Assembly (NCBI GenBank): GCA_009617715.1
Contig: VTFK01000309.1
Coordinates: 186,001 to 250,000, forward strand
DNA: 64,000 bases
Source: Plectrocnemia conspersa
Lineage: Eukaryota > Arthropoda > Insecta > Trichoptera > Polycentropodidae
Reading direction: 5' to 3'
Position numbers and translations under genes: made by a program. Of the stretch, positions 39,834-50,520 are shown in pieces. A model generated the notes under the pieces. It searched no databases, was not told the DNA's origin, and saw only the letters and a program-made list of their open reading frames with translations. Each line of letters opens with the position of its first letter. The stretch's first letter is position 1.

Positions 39834-39932
39834 GACTCTGGACAATGTTATTGAACAAAAATAATATATATCGTTAGCTCAAGCGTATGTTTTACACAAC
39901 CTATATCAGTGAAGTAAGAAATGCGCGAGGCA

Positions 39933-39957
39933 CTAACCTAACCTAACCTAACCTAAC
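39933..39957 (-). repeat. Interstitial telomere-type array, (TTAGG)n
   Basis: Five uninterrupted CTAAC units on the plus strand equal TTAGG repeats on the minus strand, the ancestral arthropod telomere repeat. It lies about 100 bp after the palindrome. The array is short, so chance expansion is possible. Confidence 0.7.
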
Positions 39958-39959
39958 AG

Positions 39960-40500
39960 AACTATTTTCTAGACCGCTGTGTTAAGATAATATGTATATA
40001 TTATCCTTGATGACTATCTATACTAATTTAAAAACTATTATCAAATATTATTTTATTAAATAAGCAAATTTCACAAATTAAACTACAGTTAATATGTGTA
40101 GAGGTATAAATTTTATTTTTTTATTAAAATAAAATTTTGTACTAGTTTATTTTCATATTATATATTTATAAATAGCCACACACCGTAATTCACACATGCT
40201 TCAAAAACAACACTAGTAGTAGACGATTGATATGTTTATGTTGTATTTTTGTATACGATTTTGGTTTATTTTTGATATAAATCTAGGTAATGCCAATTTC
40301 TGCAATTCTAGTGACGAGTGTCACTTAAGTTAATTATTGAATAATTTTCACGTATTTGTGTAAGAAATTGTGGTATATTATATGAATTTGAACCACGTGT
40401 CATTCAGGTGTTCTTTATAGCACCAGTGCTATTTTTAAACTCAAAGCATTGTAAACAACTTCATTATTTCTTGTTTAAACTCGTTCTATATGTAATTTAG
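39960..40500. other. A+T-rich noncoding DNA
   Basis: No gene was recognised. Confidence 0.45.
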
Positions 40501-40725
40501 GGAACCTTTGGTAAAAATTTTCAACTACTGCACATTCATTCACAAAGGTGGCGGCGTTTTAAAATCCACTCAAACGCCGAAAAGGTGGGCGTCCTTCGTT
40601 CTATGTTCCATTTTCAGAGAAACCCCCAAAAGGATTTCACTCTTATTTAACGAATCACGCAACTCTCTTTCGCTTGTGTATTTTAATGGACCGCCGCTCA
40701 CACAAGAATACGCTTCTTAATGAAA
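40500..40725. other. GC-richer patch with a 70-codon frame, unassigned
   Basis: A plus-strand frame is open at 40508-40720 (it starts with GTG). It contains GGCGGCG and CCGCCG words and no recognisable domain. A T-rich tract ending TTTTCAG at 40617 could be a splice acceptor, but the frame after it is short. Confidence 0.25.
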
Positions 40726-42050
40726 GTTTTAATTTTAAATATTTAAGGATAAAGATATACAATGTATATTAAAATCTGTTACAGATAGCTATTTTTAAAT
40801 TATTTTGAAATTTTATATGCAGCATTATTGTAAAAATGTAGGCAGTTAAACTTGAATGTAAATTTAAATTAATTAGGACTATATTTTTTTATTGGCTTAT
40901 AAATCCTTTTTATGTTAACCTTTGTCTTTGAAAGTGTTTATCTAAGGTTGGGAGAGAGTAAGTTATTCTGCTCATTCCAAGTGTGACTTGAATATATTTC
41001 AAGGCTTAAACTCCCATGAGACAGATGTGCAGCAAAATAGTTAGGGTATTACTATTATATAATATAATAGTAATAAATTTGCTTTAAAATATCAATAAAA
41101 GACCAATACAGATATTATTTTGCAATAAGGCTTTGAACATGATACTTAAAACGCAATGTGCAACAATTTCAAAAATTATAAGTAAATATCTATTCGGATT
41201 TAATTCCACTGAAACAGTTAGTAAAATAATATTTATACTAGTAAAACTATAATTTGACTTAAACAGTTAGTTAAAACATCGATATCTGTTTTATCAACCA
41301 CGTATGAAAAACGTCTAACTTTAGATATCAGATTGCTCTCACAGAATGTTTGTTATCACAAATATAAAATAAAAGAACGTGCACAATCGTAACATACGAG
41401 CGTGTTTCATGGCATAAAACTAGATTTCGGAAAATATATTTTACAAAGGTAACAATGCATGATGCTCTTCAGTGGCTTGTAGAAATGTTTAATTAAATAA
41501 AGTACTACTTTGTATACTAATTTATTTAATTAAACATTTTTAAATTAAAACATTGTGTAATGATTTAAACGTTAAAATTATTATGTTAAAGATATTTTAC
41601 AACCAATGTAGCAATCGTTAACAATCGACTCCTGTCAATAGCACAGTTATCGCTTAGCAATACTGTCAGTTTAAGAAATATTTTACACAAGGATTTAAAA
41701 TTGTTTTCCTGCAAGGTTCAACATAAAAGCCAATTTATTAATTTTTTATCAATTTGCTTCTATCTTAAGTCAGTATTAAATCGAAATATCTATTAAATAC
41801 ATAAGATTGCCTTACTTTATTTTTGTTAAATATATTATATGGCAAGGTGCAAAGTTTTTTTAATTGTTGTCCTTGACTATATATTTTTAAATTAAAATCC
41901 TACGGCTTAATTTAATTGCTTAACTAATAATAGTTCATTATTATATCAATTATATGTTACTTTTTTAAACCAAAATTTTAATTGGTAAATTGCATGCAAA
42001 GCTTTTAGATTGCTGGGTTCATAAATTTAATCACCCTTTTATATTTCAAT
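40726..42050. other. A+T-rich noncoding DNA
   Basis: No gene was recognised. It contains the hairpin at 41483-41539 and an A/T palindrome near 41049-41075. Confidence 0.45.
41483..41539. repeat. Perfect 19-bp inverted repeat with 19-nt loop
   Basis: AAATGTTTAATTAAATAAA (41483-41501) is exactly complementary to 41521-41539. The arms are A+T-rich, which raises the chance of coincidence, but 19 perfect pairs is long. It could be a MITE relic or a transcribed hairpin. Confidence 0.6.
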
Positions 42051-42650
42051 TGAACTACCCGTTTTTATTCAACAATTGTGCCAATCAATAAAAGTTTTTA
42101 ATCGTGAGGTCCGATTAAATACTTTTATTAACTTGAACGCGAGAATCCAAATATTATGCTAATAAATCATAAGACCCGGTGACTTATTTTTCACTATGTA
42201 AATATTCGAATAGCTTATTAAATATTCATTTTTAGAGAAATTTAAAATAAAATTGATACTTGAATAGCACAGGTAGTCTTTTTTTCTTTAGCTCTAGACT
42301 AGTTCCAAAATCCATTGTCTTTTATGCGCCTTTATTTTGTTTCGAAATGAAAGAAGTTTCTTCTCAACAAAAAAAATGCTATTACGCCTTCAAAAAACCT
42401 TTGTCGATAAAATGTTTATCGGCGGTCTCTACTATGACGAAAACTCGCAGAATTTGTTCGTTAAACGAAACAATGTTAGAAGAACCCACGTTTTATTATC
42501 GTTTAATGCAATTAAAAACAGGCGTGCGTCACATTTTTTTGTGAAGTTCGTGTTACGTTTTGGAATTTGTTATTTTGAGACGCAAAGATTTTATTTCATT
42601 CAGTTCAATAATCTAATTGTGCTTAATTTATATTAAGTTGTTTAATTTAT
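42050..42650. promoter_or_regulatory. Candidate conserved noncoding island
   Basis: Less A+T-rich and complex sequence. 42060-42200 contains Hox-like words (CAATAAAAG, TTTTATTAAC, TTTTTAATCG). 42260-42640 is open in two overlapping plus-strand frames (94 and 99 codons from CTC/ATT-type or TTG-type starts), which share no recognisable domain. Regulatory function is inferred from composition only. Confidence 0.25.
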
Positions 42651-43139
42651 ATGCAAATCCGCACAAATCAAACACCAATACGGATTCGATGTTTATGTTT
42701 ATTAAATTCGTTTTAAACATTACTACCTGTTGTATATAAAAAAAAAATCGATAAAAAGAAGTATTTAAAGTGTTTATTAATTTTTAATTTTGCTGAGCTG
42801 ATTTAATTGTAGCTGATCTTAATTTTAGTGATTTTTTTTGTTATATCTAAAAATCAAAATCTTGAAATATCTCTGATATAGAGAGTTTTTAAGTTGAATG
42901 TATTTAATTATTATTAATTCATCGTCTAACTTTGTCACTGTATTTGTTTGAGTAACCTTTAATAAATTAATTAAAAATCTGTAATAAGATAAGTATGTGT
43001 AATTGACTTTATTTTATATTTAAAGATACAAATAAAAATATTTACAATTTTTACTACAGAAATTAAAAATGACATTTTTAAGATAAAAATAAAATATATG
43101 GTACGTATGTAGTACTATTGTTAGTTAAGTCGTTAAAGG

Positions 43140-43960
43140 TTATAGATTACACAGTTACAGCAACGTAGAATCGCGCATCGCTGAAAAATGCATTACAAAG
43201 TAATTAGTTGTAATAAATGCCCACTGATACCGTCACTGTTACAAATTTTTAAGCTTTTTCGCTCCACAAAACACGTGCATTATCCGTGTAAACAGTTTTA
43301 GCAAAGTTGTATTTCTCTTACGGCTTTAAAATATCTTTCGGTTATATTTGAATTAATTTGCCGGTTTAACTCCCGAACATTTCTAGCCTGAACCATCATC
43401 ACTTGTCAATCTTATCCGATACGATCGCCCCTTTTATGCGAGACAATATGCTCTGGATGGCGTCTGCGTCTTCTTTCCGCCGTTTTTATATTTGCGGTTC
43501 AAAGTGGCGAAGATAAACTTTCATTTTTTTCGCTGCCGCCAGCCAAATATTTACAAGCACCCTTTGGACCCTTGTCGCCGCGAGACAAAGCTCGAAATAC
43601 AGTTATCCACTTTGTCTTTTTGAATACTGAAGTTTATCATCTTTGCCTCTATGACGAAGGCGAGGAGCAGTGGGTTGAGTGTCTCCATGAGGATATCGGA
43701 TAGTCCTGGCACGTCTTTCGGTTTACATAAGTCACATTTCTTGGAGACGAGGGAGGGCGTCGGTGTCATTACACCGGAGTGTTCCCTGTCATTATGATAA
43801 TGCCGACATCACTATTACATTATAAAATACACACCCTGAATTGTCGACGATGACTGTTCTATGAAGCGAAATTCCCGTGCGACGAAGAACTCCTGAATTT
43901 AGAACGGGTTGCCGAAAGTTGGATTCGCCACGTACGCAAAATGGGTCTAGTTAATAGTAG
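43140..43960. other. GC-richer island with multi-frame open core
   Basis: The core 43540-43790 is close to balanced in base composition. A minus-strand frame (ATG at 43769, stop at 43551) encodes 72 residues including KKCDLCKPKDVPGLSDIL, with codons favouring G/C at third positions, but the opposite strand is also open (for example GEEQWVECLHED). A host exon is plausible, but I recognise no family and cannot fix splice sites. 43400-43460 carries GATA-like words (CTTATC). Confidence 0.3.
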
Positions 43961-44455
43961 ACAAAATTATAAAACTGTAAGAGACTTCGAACTCATAAAT
44001 TATATGACATTTCAAGGTTTAAATAGGCATGGAATTTTAAAATTACTAACATTTTAAAAATATTTAGTGAGAAAATGTATATATTTTTTCTTTACTCTAC
44101 AAAAATAATTATCAATGTTTACTGTAAAATATATATATATATATAAGATAAGAAAGTGCAAGCGATTATTTTATATTGGTCGAAATCAATGTTAAAACGA
44201 GATATATTGTTACCGGTACAAATATCAAAATAAATATGCGTGCTTTTAAAAATCCCCGGCCGTTACCCAAACAACCAAAATATAATAAACATAACAGTTT
44301 CTTTGAGCAGGTAGTAAAACACAATTGATAAATTATGATTAAAACAACCCTTAATGCATGCACATGTTAAAACAGTTCGTTTTTATGAGCTTTAAAAATA
44401 AAATATGTATCAAGGAATCGAGGAATATGAGTATTTTTATTAATTTTAATTTATC
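43961..44455. other. A+T-rich noncoding DNA
   Basis: No gene was recognised. It includes a (TA)n run near 44130-44145. Short minus-strand frames are not supported. Confidence 0.45.
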
Positions 44456-44463
44456 ATTTAACC
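44456..44463 (+). repeat. 8-bp target-site duplication, left copy (ATTTAACC)
   Basis: Exact repeat of 48970-48977, abutting the CAGCGGTTTCCAA terminus of the hAT element. Confidence 0.9.
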
Positions 44464-44636
44464 CAGCGGTTTCCAATCTGTGGTACGCGTACCACCGGTG
44501 GTACGTGAGTGGATAGTTGGTGGTACGCGAAAAATAACCAGTAATGGCGGACATAAAAAGTAAAAAAAATATCAGTCATAAAAATATCATTTAAACTATT
44601 GTTTTTTTCCTAAATGTAATTTTTCAGAAAAGCTCA

Positions 44637-45068
44637 ATGACGATCTTTAATGTTAATGATAAAATTGAGAGCATGATTAAGAAATTAAATTTTTGGAAAC
44701 AGTGTATCGAAAACAATCAACCGGAAGTATACGAAACTCTATATACCTTTTTGGTTGAAAATAAGGTTAACTTGTCTCAAGATTTACGAGAACATATAAT
44801 AGTTTATTTAACATGATTAAAATCGTCTTTCATGGAGTATATTCCAAATCCCTAAAACAAAGATAATAATTGGATTTCAAACCCCTTCTATGCAGAAAAT
44901 TTAGAAAATGCTTCATCGTTATCAATTAAAGATAAAGAAAATTTAATAGACTTATCAAGTGACAAACTATACAAGTAAAATTCGAACGAAATTAAACATC
45001 GATAAAGAATATGAAGAACTTTCTGAAAAAGCTCTTAAATTCTAATTACCGTTCACTAGTACGGAATT
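44637..45068 (+). pseudogene. hAT transposase C-terminal region, left part (split)
   Basis: A clean frame from ATG 44637 to TGA 44816 encodes 59 residues including IKKLNFWKQCIENN and LSQDLREHIIVYL. This matches the family pattern of a helical stretch before the C-terminal dimerisation domain. After frameshifts, pieces reading NWISNPFYAENL (about 44870) and LSIKDKENLIDLSSD (about 44920), and finally FTSTELVER (about 45052-45076), follow in the order expected for ZBED-type hAT transposases. The reading breaks exactly where the nested element begins. N-terminal BED finger and catalytic residues are absent. Confidence 0.8.
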
Positions 45069-45077
45069 AGTAGAAAG
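45069..45077 (+). repeat. 9-bp target-site duplication of the nested element, left (AGTAGAAAG)
   Basis: Exact copy of 48148-48156, flanking the GGCA terminus of the nested element. Nine bp is the typical size for Mutator-like elements. Confidence 0.85.
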
Positions 45078-45630
45078 GGCAGCCGGTCAAAAGAGCGTGC
45101 GTCACATGAGCGCCGTCATATAAGCGCTGCATTTTAAGCGCTGCGTCATAAGAGCGTTGACCAAAGTAGCGTTGTAACAAAATAGCGTGCGTCAAATGCG
45201 CAGAGAGTCATATGAGCGCTTTAAAAAAGAGCGCACGTCATAAGAGCGCAAAAATACTTGGAGAATATCAAGTAATGAATTTTTTAGGAATTAGGTATAT
45301 AAAATATAAGTAAATTGTGAGAAATTTACAAAGAATTAAAATTCACAAGATATAGGCGGTAAAATTAGTATTTTATGTGCCAGAGCGTAATGACGATTAA
45401 AATGATTAGTCGATGAAAACATTATTATTTATTAATTATTACGTACATTCGAAAGTATGGCTTCCCATCCCCATACGTACGATATACATATATTTTGTAC
45501 TAAAATGAAACGCTGATTTTAAATCTATCATTAGATTTGATCGGTAGTGTTTTAATAAATTGGCAAATATATATCTACTCTACCTGCAATGAATGCATAA
45601 AGTTTAGGGCAGGTATAGACCTTTTTTTTT
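45078..45630 (+). repeat. Left terminal inverted repeat of the MULE-like element
   Basis: The outer ~170 bp (45085-45250) is a tandem series of about eleven degenerate 14-17-nt units built on AGCGC...GTCATAA. The inner part is A+T-rich with a shared landmark CCCCATACGTACGATATACA near 45470. It matches the right repeat in reverse through the poly(T) near 45621-45630. Confidence 0.85.
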
Positions 45631-46313
45631 GCTATTTGACGCCATACTCTTTTTTGCTATTTGACGATAAACAGTTGGTTGGTTTTTGGGTATATATTTT
45701 ATACGACTACACTTTATCTCGAATAACGACTGAGTACGAATATTATATAATACATTTCAGTTAATTAAACGATTATTGTTTTATATATTAAACTGTAAGA
45801 ACATTAATCTATCATTAATCATACACATATAACATATGTTTGTATATCGAAAATTAAGGTTAATTTAGTATTTTAATGAATTATTGTGTTTAGTATACAT
45901 ACATACTATAGAGACAATTCAATCGGTCAAAATGGGCGCTGGTTTTTTGGGTGATACAATAAAAATGCATTACAAATAAATGTGATGCAAATCACGATCT
46001 TATAATTAATTAAATAATCAACATAATTTAATACATATTAATATATATAAATATATACATATACGTACATACGAAAATATAAGTAATATTTTTTAGAAAA
46101 GAATTGAAAGATGAAAACATTATTCGGTCTAAACAAAATATAATATACATACATAAGATATATGTAAATATTTGATTATCATTTGTGCATATTTAAATAT
46201 TGTGCATATATCACTTAAACAGTTTGATTTTTTTATTCAAGAATTTAAGAGAGTTACCCGATATCATAAAACACTTAGGCTTAAGTCGGTAATTTTATTA
46301 TAAATACCTACCT

Positions 46314-46818
46314 GATAAATGTTTATAGTGGGCTCTTACGCGAATTTTTTTTATGTTTTGAGCCTTGGAAACTACTGTGAGAACAAACTTTTTGAATTTG
46401 CAAAAATCGTATATTTTACAGCTATCTATTTTAAATTAGATAGGATAGTTATATATAAATATAATAATACAGAACTAGCGCTGATAAGTGTTTATCGTGA
46501 AGTTTGCCCTTTACGCGATTTTTTTTTATTTTGCGACTTATAAATTACTGTGAGAACAATCTTTTGGAATTTCCAAAAATCGCATATTTTACCGTTATCT
46601 ATTTTAAACTGGATAAGGTAGTTATATATAAATATAATAACCAAGAAATAGCGCTGATAAATGTTTATCGTGGATTTGGCCCTTATCGCGAAATTGTTTT
46701 ATGTTTTGAGCCTTGGAAATTAGTGTGAGAATAAACTTTAGTAATTCACAAAAATTGCATTTTACAGTTATCTATTTAAAGATTGATAGGGTAGTTACAT
46801 ATAAATATAATAGCGCTC
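46314..46818. repeat. Three tandem ~170-bp repeats inside the MULE-like element
   Basis: Units begin GATAAATGTTTAT(A/C)GTG at about 46314, 46483 and 46656 and end near 46818, with periods of about 169, 173 and 163 bp. Each contains the phrases GAGAA(C/T)AA..TTT, TTATCTATTT and ATATAAATATAATA, and ends in AGCGCT. The two similar 74-codon frames (46319 and 46504) are consequences of the repeat, not evidence of a protein. Confidence 0.85.
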
Positions 46819-47601
46819 AGTATACTTTTGAATTTTGACTGAAAACGTTCGCAAAAAGTTTCGTTGCGTCTTTGAAAAGTATAAAAAAAATACCACGAAT
46901 GACTTACAACTATCTATAAGGATTAATCCTCTTTATAGAAAATAATTTAATCTATAACAGTTTCTAAATGTGCGTGCCGCCAAGTAGTTTTTGAAGCTTA
47001 ACAAATATGTAACATAAGGGGAAAAAATATGATATCGATAGCCAGGTAAAAAGGCAAGGACCCGGACAAAATATTAGAATATTAGACAGATTACTATTTT
47101 TTTCTAATTGTTCTATTTGTATAAATATTACCCGTTTTGAAATGGACAAAGCACGAAATTCACAAAAAAATACTTTTATCGTAATCGCGAAAAATTAAAG
47201 TCTCTAGGAATAACACATTAAAACTAAATATCAGACTAAAAAAGTATTTAAAAAAAGTCATACTGATTCACCAATTACTACTTTAGTTTTAATATCGTAA
47301 AAATAATTTTAAACAATTGCGAATCGTCCGTGTCATTCACCAATGTCATGCATTGTTATGCACCTGGACAGCAGTGAATTTTTTTGTAAAGTGTTACAAT
47401 TAGGTATTTAAAAAATCATAGGTAACTTCCTTTTTGATAATTATATAATATGATAAAAATGAATTTAGCAAAATTTATGTTTTACCCCTTTGCAATCACA
47501 TTTATTTTCAGATTATTTTTTTTATCTTACACTTAGTTCTTAAAATTTATATTGTGCTTGTTTTCGACTTTCACTATAAAATGTAGTTGTCTAAAATAAA
47601 T

Positions 47602-48147
47602 GAAAAAAAAAGGTAGGACGACCTTTGTATACCTGCCAAGTCGAGTTGATAATTATTTGTCAATTTAATGAAACATTACAGAACAAATGTAATGATAAAT
47701 TCAAAATCAGCGTTTCATTTTTGTAGAAATATATGTATATCGTACGTATGGGGATGGGGAGCCATGCTCGAGTATGTACGTAATAATTAATAAATAATAA
47801 TGTTTTCATTGACTAATTATTTTAATCGTTATTATGCTCTGGCACACAAAATACTAATTTTACCACCTATATCTCGTGAATTTTTTTATTTTTTGAAATT
47901 TCACTCACAATTTACATATATTTTGTATACCTAATTCCTAAAATATTCATTACTTGATTTTCTCCAAGTATTTTTGCGCTCTTATGACGTGCTCTTTTTT
48001 GTCAAACGCTCATATGGCTGTCTGCGCATTTGACGCACGCTATTTTGTTACAGCGCTACTTTGGTAAACGCTCTTATGACGCAGCGCTTATAAGGCAGCG
48101 CTCTTTTGACGCACGCCCATTTGTCCGCGCTCATTAGTGACGTTGCC
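47602..48147 (-). repeat. Right terminal inverted repeat of the MULE-like element
   Basis: Reverse complement of the left TIR with scattered substitutions and small indels. The outer 170 bp again shows the GCGCTCTTATGACGC-type tandem units (about 47980-48135). Confidence 0.85.
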
Positions 48148-48156
48148 AGTAGAAAG
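48148..48156 (+). repeat. 9-bp target-site duplication of the nested element, right (AGTAGAAAG)
   Basis: Matches 45069-45077 exactly. The hAT coding sequence resumes from here. Confidence 0.85.
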
Positions 48157-48297
48157 AGTTTTTCTTCGTATTATTTTTTTAAAAATAAGGATCGAAACAA
48201 GTTGGACACAGATGTAGATTTAAGGGTACTTCTCACATCTTTTGAACCAAATTTCAAAAAATTATGTTCTTCGAAAGAAGCACAAGGATCTCATTAA
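48157..48297 (+). pseudogene. hAT transposase extreme C-terminus, right part (split)
   Basis: An open frame entering from the duplication reads SFSSYYFFKNKDRNKL, then DVDLRVLLTSFEPNFKKLCS and a short tail to a TAA at 48295-48297. This is the family's C-terminal dimerisation end: an FSxxxxxKNKxRNxL-like motif followed by the DLRxxLTSxxPNxxKLCS motif. The frame is offset by a small indel from the left part at 45068. It confirms that the nested element separates two halves of one gene. Confidence 0.85.
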
Positions 48298-48969
48298 ATT
48301 TATTTTGCTTATATTATTGTGCTTATATTTTCGTAAAATTTGTTTAAAAATTAAGCTTATAACTTGATAACAATGTAAGCAACACTTTCATAACTATTAT
48401 TTTTGATAATAAATAGAAAATTTCGGTAATAAAAATATTTTTAAATACAATTTCAATAATATTATTATATTTAAAATAAAAATTTTGCCTGCGGCACTGC
48501 TGTAAATTTGTAAAAATGAAAGTGTAAATTGTCTCGTTTTTATTAGAAGAATTTTTACATTTACCGTGTTTAATTAATTTTATATACATATATTTTCTAT
48601 TAATATCGGTAATTTTTGGAAAAAAATTGCCTGCGACGCATTTTTTTATACAAATAATATAATTTAATTCTATATATTTTTTTTAATAAAAATTAGTTGT
48701 TAAAAAAAATACTTAATGATATGTAAAGTTCAAATGTCTCATTGTTATATGTAAAGTTCAAAATTGTTAAAAATAAAACCTTTGGTATTTTTTTTTTTAA
48801 CTTAAATAAATTGAGTTCTGTGAAATATAGTCACCCTATAAAATTAATAATGCAAAATAGAATAAAAATTTCTCGAAATTTGCATTATTAATCATTTTTA
48901 CGAAGTGGTACAATTAAGCGTGATGTACTACCAAGTGGTACGCGAGCCAAAAAAAGTTGGGAAACGCTG

Positions 48970-48977
48970 ATTTAACC
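48970..48977 (+). repeat. 8-bp target-site duplication, right copy (ATTTAACC)
   Basis: Identical to 44456-44463. Confidence 0.9.
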
Positions 48978-49770
48978 AATCATAAATATGCCGAAACCCT
49001 ACATGTAAAAATAACTTTCTTTGCTTCTGATATAGAAATATACAAAAGTTCGACCTAGAACTCGCATCCAGTGATGCATTCGTCGAATTCACACAGACGA
49101 AATAAGCAGCTAATTTCACTTTAACAGTCAGATCTGGACAATTCAAGCAGTTGCCTTGAATCTCTAAGAGTTAAATTTAATCTTTGAACCCAATAAAAGA
49201 CCAAGGTACGAACGCCACTGCAAATATTTATATCATAATAACCGTTTATTACAAGTTTGCGGTCGTAACTAATAAAATTTCAAATAAATTGAATTTATAA
49301 ACAAACGTAACGCCAAAAATCATGGATCCATACTAATTTAAAAGACCCTGACAAAGAGACAAGTATCTAGAAACCGAGATAATTCCGGTTAAATCTGAAT
49401 GTATCAAGTCCAATCAAATGCATATATACATTAAGCATATTTCGTATTTGAAATATACATAAAAATACATTGGTTTTCGTTTCGGTTTAGTTTTAATCAA
49501 AGCTGAAACATATTATTTGGTTGCAATGGATAGCTAGTACAATAATATATGTTAATATCATAAATACAAATATAATATAGCACACAATTTCAGTACCCTT
49601 ATATTATGCTGCTGTTGAGCAATATACCTTAAATTAAATTAAAAATTAATTAATTAATGGGTTAACAGAGTGCTTTATATGGAAATTATTAATTCTTAAG
49701 CACTTAAATTTCACACACTAAATTTTTAATTTACTTGAAAACGATTAACAATATCCAATTTAGAGTATAA
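48978..49770. other. Noncoding DNA
   Basis: No gene was recognised. 48980-49210 is slightly less A+T-rich. The 72-codon minus-strand frame at 48928-49146 overlaps the hAT end and is not supported. Confidence 0.4.
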
Positions 49771-49779
49771 AAATATACT

Positions 49780-50520
49780 TTCACCTAACAATCTACGCGG
49801 CACCTGTCAATAGCCCGTCAAAACAATTATTCCTCCCCAATCGACCTATAGCCCGTTCGTTAATTAAACTGGCGACATTTAATTAAGCACACATGCGTAA
49901 ATAATACGTCGCTGTGCTTTCAGATCGATCGATACAATAAAATACACATGTGATCGTGTGTGCACGAAAATAAAGCGTACTATGTGAAACGGTACAATCG
50001 TGACCCGGATTCGACATATATAATATAAATACAATAATAACCCCGAGTCATTATAAACATATTAGAGAAACGGTCCGAGGTTCGTGTTTCAACTTTTATC
50101 TTCTGACCAGATTATTATTTGCAAAGTCTGGCTTTGTGTACTGCTCTAACCACAGAAACCTCGTATCGATTATTCGGAGCACGTTAATTATTGACGGCTA
50201 TGAAAGTAACAGAATATTGATTTTTAAATTGGAAAACTTGAAACAATAAAATCTAGACAAGCTTAAAAAATGGTATGTCGATTGTTTGTTGGAGAGAGCA
50301 AGTTTACAACGAATTACGAAGGAATTCGCCAATTGGATTTTTTGTCTAAATGAATGTGTAGTTTTGTGATTAGATCGTTCGATTAGTATTTGTTGAGCGT
50401 CGAAGTTTAAGGCCTGACCTTTTTTTCTAATTATCTTTAGCGCGTAAATTGTAGCGAACGGACAATTTAATGGCAGGTCATTTCTCAATTACTTTTTGTC
50501 TGTTTTGTATTTTTAAATTG
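49780..50520. promoter_or_regulatory. Candidate cis-regulatory / conserved noncoding island
   Basis: Complex, less A+T-rich sequence. It contains homeodomain-type words (GTTAATTAAAC, TTTAATTAAGC, ACGTTAATTATTG), a Runt-like AACCACAG and a TATCGATTATT word within about 350 bp. The 96-codon minus-strand frame (50198-50488) has no motif. Enhancer function is inferred only. Confidence 0.35.

Larger units (their letters stand above)
45078..48147. mobile_element. Mutator-like (MULE/TIR) element nested in the hAT transposon
   Basis: A 3070-bp element bounded by 9-bp duplications. Terminal inverted repeats run about 45078-45630 and 47602-48147 (about 550 bp each), strongly similar but not identical. 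Both begin GGCA. Long TIRs plus a 9-bp duplication are the Mutator signature. No MULE transposase (MULE domain, SWIM finger) was seen in the core, so this copy is non-autonomous. Alternatives with long TIRs exist, but their duplications differ in size. The insertion lies in the hAT transposase C-terminus, so it is younger than the hAT. Confidence 0.75.
44464..48969 (+). mobile_element. hAT (ZBED-type) transposon carrying a nested insertion
   Basis: The termini read CAGCGGTTTCCAA (left) and CAGCGTTTCCCAA (right, reversed), with 8-bp duplications outside. Both ends have subterminal GTGGTAC/GCGTACCAC words (left 44480-44530, right 48905-48945). The total of 4506 bp includes a 3070-bp nested element, so the hAT itself is only about 1.4 kb and lacks most of its transposase. 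The remaining coding part is the C-terminal end of a transposase like those in ZBED5/SCAND3-type hAT genes. It was first deleted or truncated, or both, and later split by the insertion. Confidence 0.9.

Noticed and set aside
41049..41075. A/T palindrome ATTACTATTATA...
   Set aside because: Nearly pure A/T sequence; such short palindromes are expected by chance at this composition.
45085..45250. CRISPR-like array of short repeats
   Set aside because: Units are contiguous, degenerate and without unique spacers; they belong to the terminal repeat of a eukaryotic transposon.
46319..46728. Two similar 74-codon frames suggesting a small duplicated gene
   Set aside because: They are products of the ~170-bp tandem repeat inside the nested transposon; the third unit is not open and no start context is present.
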